DNA from: Alphaproteobacteria bacterium | GTDB lineage: Bacteria > Pseudomonadota > Alphaproteobacteria > Rhodobacterales > Rhodobacteraceae | Reading direction: 5' to 3' | Length of the DNA stretch: 45,867 bases | NCBI GenBank assembly: GCA_030429105.1 | Contig: JAUIDE010000002.1 | Coordinates: 71,896 to 117,762 of the forward strand | In this document: positions 16,001-24,404 of the stretch, one piece after another | Layout of the letters: each line of letters opens with the position of its first letter | How positions within the stretch are numbered: the stretch's first letter is position 1 | Made by a program: the position numbers and the translations under genes | The notes under the pieces: generated by a model | What the model saw: the letters and a program-made list of their open reading frames with translations, nothing else | Told to the model about the DNA's origin: nothing | Database searches by the model: none

Positions 16001-17711
16001 CCGCCGCGCGCGGGGCTTCGGGCGCTGCGTTCGTGGCCTCCTCCTCGGCGCGCACGACGTCGAGGCCGACGTCGAGCTTCCGCCTGATGCGCTCGCGATC
16101 CTTATCCTCCGGCTCGAAGGAGAGCGCGCGGCGCCACTGGAACTCTGCCTCCCGCTTCCGACCCACCATCCAGAGCGCATCGCCGAAATGGTCGTTGATG
16201 ACCGGATCGACCGGGCGCAACTCGACGGCGCGTTGCAGCTCCCGCACCGCAGCCGGATAATCCTCGAGGAGAAAGAAGCCCCATCCGAGGCTGTCCACGA
16301 TGTAGCCGTCCTCGGGCCGAGCCGCGACGGCCTTGCGGATCATGTCCATCGCCTCGTCGAGCCGTTCGCGCCGCTCCAGCCACGAATAGCCGAGATAGTT
16401 GAGCACAAGCGGCTGATCCGGCTCCAGTTCGAGAGCCTTGAAGAAATCCGCCTCCGCCTTCTCCCATTGCTGCGACCGCTCGTAGCTGATCGCGCGCTGA
16501 TAATAGAGCGCCCAGTTCGCCCGCCCCGCCGCCTCGGCAAGCTTGGTTGCGGCGTCGTAGGCAGCGGCGGCTTCGCGGAAGCGTTCGGTGCGGCGCAGTA
16601 TGTCTCCGAGCGCCACATGCGCATCGAGCGCTTCCGGCGCCCGACGCGTCAACGCCTTCAGCGCCTCGGCCGCCTCATCGGCCCGATCCAGCCGGAACAA
16701 GGCTTCCGCCCGGCCGATTTCCGCCGCACGGGCGTAGGGGCTGTCGGGCGGAATCGTCTCATAGGCGCGAACGGCGGCTTCAAACTGCTCGGTTCCCTCC
16801 ATGACCTCCGCGACAAGCAGTTTAGCCTCGTCGAGATCGGGGCGGAGCCACGAAGCGAGGCGGGCGTAAACGAGGCTCAGCCTGTCGTCGGGCTCCTGCC
16901 CAAGCGCGGCGGCGAGGCCGTAGAACGCCTCAGCCGCTCCCTCAGACGCATTCCTCACCAGGAGGGGGGGCGCCTCGCCCCTCTCGATCAAGGCGAGATC
17001 GGCTTCGATCGCCGCATCGCCGAGGACGCGGCCCGCCGCAGCCTCGAGTTTATCGCGTGCCTCCTCCGCCTTTCCGACGCCGAAGAGCGCTGCGGCCTCC
17101 GCCCGCGCCATTCGCCCCCCTAGGCGCGGCATGTCTTCTGAAAGGCGCCCGAACGCCTCCGCTGCAGCGGCCGCATCGCCCGAGGAGAGGTTAAGCAAGG
17201 CTAGATGATAAGCCGCGAAGACGCGGAACACCGGGGGCCCCTGGACAGAGTCTAGCGTGGCGCGGGCGCCCGTTGCATCCCCCCCCGCCGTCTTGACCCA
17301 GGCGGACAGGAGGTCGCGCAGAAGCGGATGAAAGGCCGCCGGCGCCGCCTCAATGCGCAGGGCGGCGGCTTCATACTGCTGTTTTCGCATCTCAGCCGTG
17401 ACGAGGACGAGGCTTGCGAGCCGCTGTTTCGGGTCGAAGACGATCATCCGCTCGGCCAGCGCCTCCGCCTGCTCCATGCGCCCTGCCGCAGTGAGGTAGA
17501 GGAGCGTCTGCTCGCCGAGCGCAAGATCGCCCGGCGAACGGTCGAGCGCGCGGGAGAGGTAATCTGCCGCCGCCTCCACATCGCCGCGCTTGGCCGCCTG
17601 CGCACCCGCGAGATAAGCGCCCGCGAAAGACTCCTGCCCGGCAGCGGCCAACGGCGCGCCGACTGCGGCTGCAAGAAGCGCAAGGCTGGCGGCGCGGGCG
17701 ATCATCGTCAT
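15990..17711 (-). CDS. Exported tetratricopeptide-repeat protein
   Basis: A 573-residue protein with a Sec signal peptide (MTMIARAASLALLAAAVGAPLAAA, cleaved near residue 24) followed by Ala-rich helical TPR repeats along its whole length. Clear repeats include the ELEPDQPLVLNYLGYSWLER and EDGYIVDSLGWGFFLLEDY units near the C-terminus. TPR arrays act as scaffolds; the signal peptide puts this one in the periplasm or at the outer membrane. ATG 17711 has GGAG eight bases upstream. No partner can be named from sequence. It overlaps ispE and is divergent from the sulfotransferase genes. Confidence 0.85.
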   Translation of the reverse strand: MTMIARAASLALLAAAVGAPLAAAGQESFAGAYLAGAQAAKRGDVEAAADYLSRALDRSPGDLALGEQTLLYLTAAGRMEQAEALAERMIVFDPKQRLASLVLVTAEMRKQQYEAAALRIEAAPAAFHPLLRDLLSAWVKTAGGDATGARATLDSVQGPPVFRVFAAYHLALLNLSSGDAAAAAEAFGRLSEDMPRLGGRMARAEAAALFGVGKAEEARDKLEAAAGRVLGDAAIEADLALIERGEAPPLLVRNASEGAAEAFYGLAAALGQEPDDRLSLVYARLASWLRPDLDEAKLLVAEVMEGTEQFEAAVRAYETIPPDSPYARAAEIGRAEALFRLDRADEAAEALKALTRRAPEALDAHVALGDILRRTERFREAAAAYDAATKLAEAAGRANWALYYQRAISYERSQQWEKAEADFFKALELEPDQPLVLNYLGYSWLERRERLDEAMDMIRKAVAARPEDGYIVDSLGWGFFLLEDYPAAVRELQRAVELRPVDPVINDHFGDALWMVGRKREAEFQWRRALSFEPEDKDRERIRRKLDVGLDVVRAEEEATNAAPEAPRAADGG

Positions 17712-17824
17712 TTCGTCATCTCCGTTCGATCTCTCCGACATATAGGGGTTCCGGGCGCGGAGGTCTCCTGAAACGTTCGGGAGCCGACATTGCGAGGCGG
17801 GGCGGCCGACGCTAGTAGTCCTGC

Positions 17825-18706
17825 ATGTCCGCCAACACATCGCTTAAGCCGCGCCAGAGGGCACGCCTAGAGGGGCGCGTCATGATCCTCGGCTGCGGGG
17901 CCCAGAAGGCGGGCTCGACGTGGATGTTCCATCATCTCGCGCGGAACCCGGCGGTCCGCCGTTCCCCCGTTAAGGAAATGAACTTCTTCACCGCCTGGCT
18001 TCGGCCGGCGCGGTTCGGCGTTCACGAGCAACGCTTCGCCGCGCAACTCGCCGCCGCCGAAAGCGCGGGGATGGATGAAGCGGCGCGCGCGCGGCTGGCG
18101 GCGCGGGTCGAGATGATCGGCGACCGGGCGGCCTATCTCCGCTGGTTCGCGAAACGCGGACTGAAGCGCAGCCACATGCTGGAGATGACGCCCTGCTACG
18201 CATTGCTGGAAGAGGACGAGCTGCGCTTCGTTCGCGCGCATTTCGAGTCCGCCGGCGTGATCGTGCGCCCCCTTCTCATCCTGCGCGATCCCGTTGCGCG
18301 CATGGTCTCTCATCACCGCTCCGCCCTGAGAGAATTCGGATCCGAATACAACCTTGACCGGCGTTTGCTCCTTAGCCTCGCCGGCGGAGAACAGATCCGG
18401 CGAAGCCGGTATGACCTCACGCTCACGCGGCTATTCCGGGTGTTCGGGGAGGAGGCGGTGACTGTCTGCTTTTACGAAAGGCTGTTCGACCCTGCGGACC
18501 CGCATCTCGCCGAGGTCGAGCGCTCTCTCGGCCTGTCGCCGGTTCCGCCGCTGTTGGAGCGGCGGATCAATCCCTCGCCCGAGACGACGCCTCCCCCGAC
18601 GGCCTTGCTTGCGGCTCTCCGACGCCGGCTCCGCCCAGCCTATCGCTTCGTCGCGGAGCACTACGGGAGCGCGACGCCAGCCGCTTGGCACGGCAGACGG
18701 GGCTGA
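17825..18706 (+). CDS. Sulfotransferase family protein (first of tandem pair)
   Basis: This 293-residue protein has the PAPS-binding loop GCGAQKAGSTWMFHHL (5'-phosphosulfate loop, about 23-38) and the second motif LILRDPVARMVSHHRSAL (about 151-168). In it Arg154 and Ser162 would hold the 3'-phosphate. This is the layout of cytosolic and heparan-type sulfotransferases, which move sulfate from PAPS to a hydroxyl or amine on sugars, lipids or small molecules. The acceptor is unknown. No ribosome site precedes ATG 17825; a CTAGTAG element lies just upstream, so a leaderless message is possible. ATG 17882 is an alternative but would crowd the PAPS loop. Confidence 0.85.
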   Translation: MSANTSLKPRQRARLEGRVMILGCGAQKAGSTWMFHHLARNPAVRRSPVKEMNFFTAWLRPARFGVHEQRFAAQLAAAESAGMDEAARARLAARVEMIGDRAAYLRWFAKRGLKRSHMLEMTPCYALLEEDELRFVRAHFESAGVIVRPLLILRDPVARMVSHHRSALREFGSEYNLDRRLLLSLAGGEQIRRSRYDLTLTRLFRVFGEEAVTVCFYERLFDPADPHLAEVERSLGLSPVPPLLERRINPSPETTPPPTALLAALRRRLRPAYRFVAEHYGSATPAAWHGRRG

Positions 18707-18714
18707 GTGTGCGC

Positions 18715-19575
18715 ATGTCCCCGAAGCTCCTGAAACGGCTTGAAGGCAAGACGATGTTGATCGGCGCCGGGGCGCAGAAGGCCGGCACCTCCTGGCTCTT
18801 CAGACACCTGGCGGAGGATCCGGAGGTCTACGCCTCGCCGATAAAGGAATTGCACTTCTTCGACGCCTGGCTCGGTCCGCGCCGGCTCGCCGAGTTCGAC
18901 CGGAGCTACCGGGAGAAGGCGGCGCAGATGCGACGGCCGCTGCCCCGTCTCGCAGCCCCGCGCATGAGCAGCGCAGTTATTGAGCGGGCCGAAATGTCAG
19001 AAGACAGGACGGCCTATCTCAGGTACTTCGCGGCTCGCGTTCGTCGCGAGCAGTTCCTGCTGGAGTTCACGCCCGGGTACTCGCTGCTGGACGAGCGAGG
19101 CTGGAGCCGGGCGCGTCGCTTTCTCGAAAGAGCGGGGCTCACTGTCCGGCCGATATTCCTGATGCGCGACCCGGTGGAGCGGCACATGTCCGCGCTCCGG
19201 ATGCAACAGCGGAAGGGTCTTGTCGCAGATGCCCAGGCCGCGTTTCGCGGCAGCCTCGAATGGTCGGCCTATCGGGCTCACGGCCGATACGATCAGGCGC
19301 TGACGGCGCTCTGGCGCGCCTTCGGGGAAAATGGAGTCGTAATCGGTTTCTACGAGCATGTGTTCGCTGCGCCGGAACGCCATCTCCGCGCGCTGACCGA
19401 CGCGCTCGGCCTTGCGTGGCGAGCGCCGGACGTCTCGCAGCGCGTCAACGCCGCCCATGCGCCTTCGGCCCTGAGCGCGGCTGACCGCGCCGCAGGGGTG
19501 GCGGCGTTCCGGGATGTCTACGACTTCGTGAATGCGCGGTTCGGTGTGGAGAAACCCGCCTCATGGTCGGCTTGA
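18715..19575 (+). CDS. Sulfotransferase family protein (second of tandem pair)
   Basis: A 286-residue paralogue of the preceding gene. It has GAGAQKAGTSWLFRHL near residues 17-32, SPIKELHFFDAW matching SPVKEMNFFTAW of its neighbour, and LMRDPVERHMSALRM as the 3'-phosphate motif. ATG 18715 lines the N-terminus up with the first copy (RLEGKTMLIG against RLEGRVMILG). It begins 8 bases after the upstream stop, so the pair is one transcript. Divergence between copies is substantial, so they probably have different acceptors. No glycan or lipid synthesis gene is adjacent to suggest a substrate. Confidence 0.85.
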   Translation: MSPKLLKRLEGKTMLIGAGAQKAGTSWLFRHLAEDPEVYASPIKELHFFDAWLGPRRLAEFDRSYREKAAQMRRPLPRLAAPRMSSAVIERAEMSEDRTAYLRYFAARVRREQFLLEFTPGYSLLDERGWSRARRFLERAGLTVRPIFLMRDPVERHMSALRMQQRKGLVADAQAAFRGSLEWSAYRAHGRYDQALTALWRAFGENGVVIGFYEHVFAAPERHLRALTDALGLAWRAPDVSQRVNAAHAPSALSAADRAAGVAAFRDVYDFVNARFGVEKPASWSA

Positions 19576-19687
19576 CGCCGCGTCGGCGCATGGCCGCCAT
19601 GCAAAAAACGCCTTTATTTTGCGCAACGGATGCGCCATATACGCGTTCCCTAGATGACAACGACATGACGACTCGGTGGAGGAGCCA

Positions 19688-19996
19688 ATGGCTCTTGATG
19701 ACGACGCTTTGAGCTTCACGAATGAGCAGGGCAGGCGTGCACGCAAGCTGTTCGCGGCCGTCGTTCTCGCGGCGCTTGATGACGCTATCAAGGATGAAAA
19801 GACCTTCGGCCCTGGCAAGGGAGCGGAGGGCATCGCCCGCTGGGCGAATTCGCGCGACGGCATGGAAGTGCTGATGAACGCGGGGATCGAAGTGAACAGC
19901 CGTACTGTCGACGGCCTCGTTGCGTTCGTGAAGCGGGGCGTGCGCGTATCCAACGCGCTTTCCCTTAAGGACGATCAGGACAAGGCAGCGGCCTGA
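19688..19996 (+). CDS. Small DUF6280-like protein
   Basis: A 102-residue soluble protein that starts at ATG 19688 directly after GGTGGAGGAG. The central segment NEQGRRARKLFAAVVLAALD followed by IARWANSRDGMEVLMNAGIEVN resembles a small uncharacterised family (DUF6280) that I recall from Rhodobacteraceae. No catalytic motif or membrane segment is visible. It stands alone between the sulfotransferases and the VOC gene, with its own upstream AT-rich region (19600-19640) and a strong terminator, which points to a separate and perhaps abundant transcript. Function unknown. Confidence 0.8.
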   Translation: MALDDDALSFTNEQGRRARKLFAAVVLAALDDAIKDEKTFGPGKGAEGIARWANSRDGMEVLMNAGIEVNSRTVDGLVAFVKRGVRVSNALSLKDDQDKAAA

Positions 19997-20010
19997 GCCC
20001 CTTGTCGAAG

Positions 20011-20045
20011 GAAGAAAGAGCGCCCCTGCGGGCGCTCTTTCTTTT
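20011..20045 (+). terminator. Intrinsic terminator after the DUF6280-like gene
   Basis: AAAGAGCGCCC and GGGCGCTCTTT pair around CTGC (stem 20015-20025 with 20030-20040, extendable by three pairs) and run into CTTTT. This is the clearest intrinsic terminator in the window, about 15 bases after the stop. Confidence 0.9.
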
Positions 20046-20109
20046 GCTCGCGGCTTGCGCTCTTGTTCGGGAAGGGGCCGTTAAAGGGTCCTGAGCAGGG
20101 AGCGCGCGC

Positions 20110-20526
20110 ATGAGTTGGTCAATTCACCACGTCAATCTCGAGGCGAAGGATGTGCGCCGCAGCGCCGCATTCTACGCCGCCGTGCTCGGCATGGCGGAGG
20201 GTCAGTGGGTTTTCCCGGAAAGTCGCGGATACATTCCGGGCGCGCCGGATCGGCTCGCGCTTTTCCCGGACGGCCGCCAGAGCCATACCGGGCTCCATCT
20301 CATCAAGGGCGACCCGGACTTTGCGGTGCGTAACGGTTTTCGACACAACCCTTCGCTGGGCGGCCACTTCGCCATCGAGGTTGCGGACCTCAGGGCCGTG
20401 ATGCGGCGGCTGGACGAAGCAGGAGTTCCCTATTCCGACGGGGGCGTTTTCGCCATCCCGCACCTTCACAACATATATTTTGAAGACCCGGACGGGAACC
20501 TGATCGAGGTCAACCAGCGGGTCTGA
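20110..20526 (+). CDS. VOC-family (glyoxalase/bleomycin-resistance fold) protein
   Basis: A 138-residue single-domain VOC protein. WSIHHVNLEAKDVRRSAAFY carries the first metal His region, GGHFAIEVADLRAVM opens the second beta-alpha module, and YFEDPDGNLIEV ends with the usual metal Glu. Members include glyoxalase I, fosfomycin resistance and extradiol dioxygenases; single-domain forms act as dimers. ATG 20110 follows GGGAG. Substrate not evident. It is convergent with the M16 genes. Confidence 0.85.
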   Translation: MSWSIHHVNLEAKDVRRSAAFYAAVLGMAEGQWVFPESRGYIPGAPDRLALFPDGRQSHTGLHLIKGDPDFAVRNGFRHNPSLGGHFAIEVADLRAVMRRLDEAGVPYSDGGVFAIPHLHNIYFEDPDGNLIEVNQRV

Positions 20527-20533
20527 CGCCGCC

Positions 20534-21841
20534 CTACTGACCGGCGCCGAGCCCTTCGGGTCGCCCGACCACGACAAAAGAGAGCGCTTCCGGCTTCAGA
20601 AGGCGCGCGGCGACTCGGCTGATATCCTCCTCGGTCACAGCCTCGACGAGCGCATTCCGGATCTCCGGATAGTCGATCGGCAGTCCGGCCGACTGGAGCC
20701 CGACGAGCATGTCGGCGATCTTGCCGTTGGAATCGAACTGGAGCGCGTAAGCTCCCGTCAGATAGCGTTTCGCTTTGTCCAGTTCCTCCGCCGTCACGCC
20801 TTCCTCGGCCATTCGGCGCCATTCCTCGCGTATCACAGCCACGGACTCGGCCATGGCCGCATTCGCCGTGGCCACGCCGCCAACATAGAGACCGGCCCGG
20901 TCCATCGGCAGGAGATAGGAATAGACGGAATAAGAAAGCCCGCGCTTTTCGCGCACCTCCACTGTGAGGCGGGAGGAGAAGCCGCCGCCACCAAGGATGT
21001 AGTTCATCACGAAGGCCGGAATGTAATCCGGGTCGTCACGGAGTATGCCGGCGTGACCGAACATCGCAACCGATTGCGGGACGTCGAGGTCGATCACCGT
21101 CACACCCGGCTCCAAGGAGGGTTCGACCCGTGGCAGAAGTTCAGGCGCACCGTCAGGCAGAGCGGAAAACAGCCGGTCCAGCATCGCACCAGTCTCATCT
21201 GCCGTGATCGCGCCGACGACGCCGATGCTGACTTCGCCGCGGCGGATCAGGAGCGGCAGCGCGGCGCGAAGGTCATCCGCCGTCAGCGCAGCGACGCTGG
21301 CCTCGGTCCCGTCCGTCGAACGGCCGTAGGGATCTGACGGAAAGGCTGCCTGATAGAAGGCCTTCGCCGCGCGGGCGTTCGGATCGGTTTCGTCTGACCG
21401 GATAGAGGAGATCATCTGCGCCTTAACTCGCGCCAGCGGTTCTTCGTCGAACCGAGGTTTGGAGAGGGCGAGGCGCAGGAGGTCTATTGTCTGATCCCGG
21501 TTTTCCTCGAGCATTGTCGCCGATACGGAGATCGCGTCGCGTCCGGCGGAGAAGCCGTAGCGCGCGGCGATCGCATCGGCCGCCTCCGCGAAGCCCACGG
21601 CGTCGAGATCGCCGGCTCCCTCCTCCAGCAGACCCGCGAGAAGTCGCGCCAGCCCCTCCTTGCCGACCGGGTCGAGCGAAGCGCCTCCGCGGAACTCGAT
21701 CTCCAGCGAGACGATGGGAATGGCGCGCTCCTCGACCAGCCATGCCTCAACCCCGCCGGGGCTGACGACGCGCTGTATCGGAGCCGCGGCGAAGACCGGC
21801 GTGGCGAAGAGCAGAAAGAGCGCGGGAACGAACCTGATCAT
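20534..21841 (-). CDS. M16-family peptidase-like protein lacking the zinc motif (non-catalytic partner)
   Basis: A 435-residue exported protein (signal peptide MIRFVPALFLLFATPVFA) with the M16/pitrilysin fold. Where active members have HxxEH it reads GLARLLAGLLEEGAG, so zinc cannot bind. The C-terminal substrate-recognition block REKRGLSYSVYSY is intact. In split M16 enzymes one subunit supplies zinc and the other this Arg/Tyr pair, so this gene is the expected partner of the next one. The two overlap by ATGA. The likely role is a periplasmic zinc peptidase degrading small peptides or processing envelope proteins. Confidence 0.9.
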   Translation of the reverse strand: MIRFVPALFLLFATPVFAAAPIQRVVSPGGVEAWLVEERAIPIVSLEIEFRGGASLDPVGKEGLARLLAGLLEEGAGDLDAVGFAEAADAIAARYGFSAGRDAISVSATMLEENRDQTIDLLRLALSKPRFDEEPLARVKAQMISSIRSDETDPNARAAKAFYQAAFPSDPYGRSTDGTEASVAALTADDLRAALPLLIRRGEVSIGVVGAITADETGAMLDRLFSALPDGAPELLPRVEPSLEPGVTVIDLDVPQSVAMFGHAGILRDDPDYIPAFVMNYILGGGGFSSRLTVEVREKRGLSYSVYSYLLPMDRAGLYVGGVATANAAMAESVAVIREEWRRMAEEGVTAEELDKAKRYLTGAYALQFDSNGKIADMLVGLQSAGLPIDYPEIRNALVEAVTEEDISRVAARLLKPEALSFVVVGRPEGLGAGQ

Positions 21842-23166
21842 TGCGTCGCCTCCGTCGCGCGGACAAGCCGCCCCGTCACCGAGTATTCCAGCCTAAGGAG
21901 CTTTGCAGCTTCCTTCACGTCCTCCGCCGTCACGGCCTGAAGCACGTCTGTCCAGCCGGCTATCCGCTCAACCGTGAGGCCATTGACGAGGCCGACGCCA
22001 TACCTGTTCGCGAGGCCCCTCTGGCTGTCCTGAGCGTAGATTTCCGATGCGCGGATCACGCTTCGCGCGCGCTCGAGTTCCGCCTCTGTCGGGCCGTCGG
22101 CGGCGAGGCGAGCCATCACCTGATCGATCGCCGCCTCGACAGCATCGAGAGACGCGCCCTCGGCCGGGACCCCGTAGACGCCGAACTCGCCATAGTCGTA
22201 GCCGGAACCGGAGTAGAAGGCCCCGGTATTGATCGCGATCCGGTCCTGTAGCTGCAATTGCCGGGCGAGGCGGGAGGTCACGCCCCCGCCGCCCAGCACT
22301 TCGCCGAGCATCGCGAGCGCAGCGGCCTGCTCATCGCCGCCCGTGCGACGGGAGGGGACGAGATAGCGCCGCATCACGTATGGCTGGCGGACGCGCGCAT
22401 CGGCCATTTCGAGCCGGCGCGGCGCGAGATGGGGCGGTTCGCCAGGCCGTTCGCGTTCTGCGATCCCGGCGGAGGGGATCGGCCCGTAATGCTTGCGGGC
22501 GAGGCGCTCCACTTCGTCGGCGGTGACATCGCCGGCGACGACGAGGATCGCGTTGTCGGGCGCGTAGTGCAACTCGTAGAAGGCGAGAGCATCGTCCAGC
22601 GACAGACCCTCCATCTCGCGCCGCCAGCCGATCACGGGGATGCGGTAGGGATGGTTCATGTAGAGCGCGGCGTCCATCTGCTCCCGGAACAGCGACCCGG
22701 GGTCATTGTCCGTTCGCTGGCTGCGCTCTTCGAGAATGACTGCGCGCTCCGGCGTCACGACCGCCTCGGAAAGACGAAGGTCGACCATGCGGTCGGCCTC
22801 CATCTTCATCACGATTTCGAGCCGGTCGGCGGCGATGCGCTGGAAATACGCGGTGTAGTCGTAGCTGGTGAACGCGTTGTCCTGCCCGCCGTTCTCCGCC
22901 ACGATCTTCGAAAAGGCGCCATCGGGTATCTCGTCCGTCCCTTTGAACATCAGGTGTTCGAGAAAATGCGCGATTCCGGATTTCCCGGGCGGCTCGTCGG
23001 CGGAGCCGACGCGATACCAGACCATGTGAGTGACGACGGGCGCGCGATGATCCTGGATCACCACGCCCTGCATTCCGTTCTCTAGCGTGAAGGTCGTCAC
23101 CGAGGGCTCCGCCAAGGAAGGCCCTGCCAGAGCGAACAATACTGCGGCGGCGGCGATCGGTTTCAT
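21838..23166 (-). CDS. M16-family zinc peptidase, catalytic subunit
   Basis: A 442-residue exported protein (signal peptide MKPIAAAAVLFALAGPSLA). The inverted zinc motif is present as HFLEH (His67, Glu70, His71), and the downstream Glu of AVILEERSQR is the third ligand region. ATG 23166 follows GGAG by six bases. It forms a coupled pair with the inactive partner gene downstream (ATGA overlap), as in other split bacterial M16 enzymes. It lies beside a BamF-like lipoprotein gene and lspA, an envelope-maintenance neighbourhood. Confidence 0.94.
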   Translation of the reverse strand: MKPIAAAAVLFALAGPSLAEPSVTTFTLENGMQGVVIQDHRAPVVTHMVWYRVGSADEPPGKSGIAHFLEHLMFKGTDEIPDGAFSKIVAENGGQDNAFTSYDYTAYFQRIAADRLEIVMKMEADRMVDLRLSEAVVTPERAVILEERSQRTDNDPGSLFREQMDAALYMNHPYRIPVIGWRREMEGLSLDDALAFYELHYAPDNAILVVAGDVTADEVERLARKHYGPIPSAGIAERERPGEPPHLAPRRLEMADARVRQPYVMRRYLVPSRRTGGDEQAAALAMLGEVLGGGGVTSRLARQLQLQDRIAINTGAFYSGSGYDYGEFGVYGVPAEGASLDAVEAAIDQVMARLAADGPTEAELERARSVIRASEIYAQDSQRGLANRYGVGLVNGLTVERIAGWTDVLQAVTAEDVKEAAKLLRLEYSVTGRLVRATEATQ

Positions 23167-23254
23167 GCGCGTCTCCGTTCTGCGCGCCGACCGGCGCACC
23201 GTAGAGGTATGGCCGCCAGGCCGCGGCGCCTTCACAAGCGCGTGAGCGCGCGGC

Positions 23255-23857
23255 TCAGTTCCGCTGATAGATCGAGCCGATCAGATCCTCGCTCGGTCGC
23301 CCGTCCTCATCCACGATCGGGGGCGCAGCGGGGGTCGGAACGCCCTGCTGACGGAGGCGTTCAATTTCCTCCGCGCTGAAGAGGAGCGCATCCTCCTCTC
23401 CGAGATTCTGCGGGATCGGCACTCCGAAGACGGAAGTGAGGCCGAAGCGCCGCTCCGTCGGTCCGGCCTCCTCGGCGAGCGCCGCGCGTACGGCGCTGTT
23501 GTCCTCCGTCGCACCGGCTCCGGCAAGGAGAGCGGCTTCTCCGGCCCCAGGCGCCTGGGCCGCGGCGCGCACAGCGCTAACCGGGCGCCCGAAGAGCGCG
23601 GACTCCGCCTCTACGAACGGATCGGGCTCGAGCCGGCTCGGCGCGCCGGGCTGCGGGCGCGGCAGGTCGAAGCTCGGAGGCATCTCCAGCGGGGCGCGGG
23701 CGATAATGAGGAACTCGTCAGGCGCGCCGGCGGTGACCCCGAGTTGCTCCCCGATCGAGCCGCCGCGCTCGGAACTGATGGAGCAGCCGGCCAGAAGCGC
23801 CGCTACGAAGAGCGCGCAGGCGCTACGGACGGTCGTCGCGGAGGGTGGGCGGCGCAT
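23255..23857 (-). CDS. BamF-like (DUF3035) lipoprotein
   Basis: A 200-residue lipoprotein with lipobox LLAGC (Cys25), a signal helix before it, then a Pro- and Ala-rich acidic body. The APDEFLIIARAPLEMPPSFDLPRP stretch, described here by its core P-D-E-F-x-I-x-x-R-x-P-L-x-x-P, is typical of the DUF3035 proteins identified as BamF of the alphaproteobacterial outer-membrane assembly complex. ATG 23857 is well placed after GAGGAG. Its neighbours, lspA (which cleaves lipoprotein signals) and exported peptidases, support an envelope role. The BamF name rests on motif memory and context. Confidence 0.75.
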   Translation of the reverse strand: MRRPPSATTVRSACALFVAALLAGCSISSERGGSIGEQLGVTAGAPDEFLIIARAPLEMPPSFDLPRPQPGAPSRLEPDPFVEAESALFGRPVSAVRAAAQAPGAGEAALLAGAGATEDNSAVRAALAEEAGPTERRFGLTSVFGVPIPQNLGEEDALLFSAEEIERLRQQGVPTPAAPPIVDEDGRPSEDLIGSIYQRN

Positions 23858-23925
23858 CAGGCGGCTCCTCGTGTCAGGCTGTGCGTTTATATCGCCGCGG
23901 CGCCGGGGCCGCAATGCAGCCCCGC

Positions 23926-24393
23926 TCACGCGCGCCGCTTCTCGCCCCCGACGAGGATCAGGAGCGCCGCCCCGGCGAAGATGGCTATATCCGCAACGTT
24001 GAAGACATAGGGGTTGTCGATCCCGCAGCAGGACATGTTGAGGAAATCCGCCACAGCGCCGAAGCGCATGCGGTCCAGCGCGTTGCCGATTGCGCCGCCA
24101 ACGACGAGGCCGACCCCGAGCCGGAACCAGAATCCTCCCCGGTCGCGCGCCCAGACAAGCAGCGCCGCCGAGATGACGAAGGCGAGCGCGACGAGCCCCC
24201 ATCGCATGAGGTCCGATCCGGAGGCGCCGAGGCCGAAATTCACCCCCCGGTTCCACGCCATGACGAAGCGGAGAAAGGGCGGCGCGATGTCAATCACGCC
24301 CCTCTCCAGCAGCCCGAGCCAGAAAAGCACGGCGTGCTTCGTCGCCTGGTCGAAAGCGAAGACGGCAAGGGCGACCAGCAGGATTGCGCGCAT
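23926..24393 (-). CDS. lspA: Lipoprotein signal peptidase II
   Basis: A 155-residue four-helix membrane aspartyl protease that cleaves diacylated prolipoproteins before the lipobox Cys. FAFDQATKHAVL is the first signature, GGAIGNALDRMRFGAVADFL carries the first catalytic Asp, and FNVADIAIFAG carries the second. The length is normal. It sits between hslU and the BamF-like lipoprotein gene, all reading the same way with short gaps. Confidence 0.95.
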   Translation of the reverse strand: MRAILLVALAVFAFDQATKHAVLFWLGLLERGVIDIAPPFLRFVMAWNRGVNFGLGASGSDLMRWGLVALAFVISAALLVWARDRGGFWFRLGVGLVVGGAIGNALDRMRFGAVADFLNMSCCGIDNPYVFNVADIAIFAGAALLILVGGEKRRA

Positions 24394-24404
24394 GGCGGTC
24401 GCGG

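Noticed and set aside
19588-19602. GCATGGC-C-GCCATGC as a terminator for the sulfotransferases
   Set aside because: It is followed by an A-run rather than a T-run on the plus strand, the wrong polarity for intrinsic termination.
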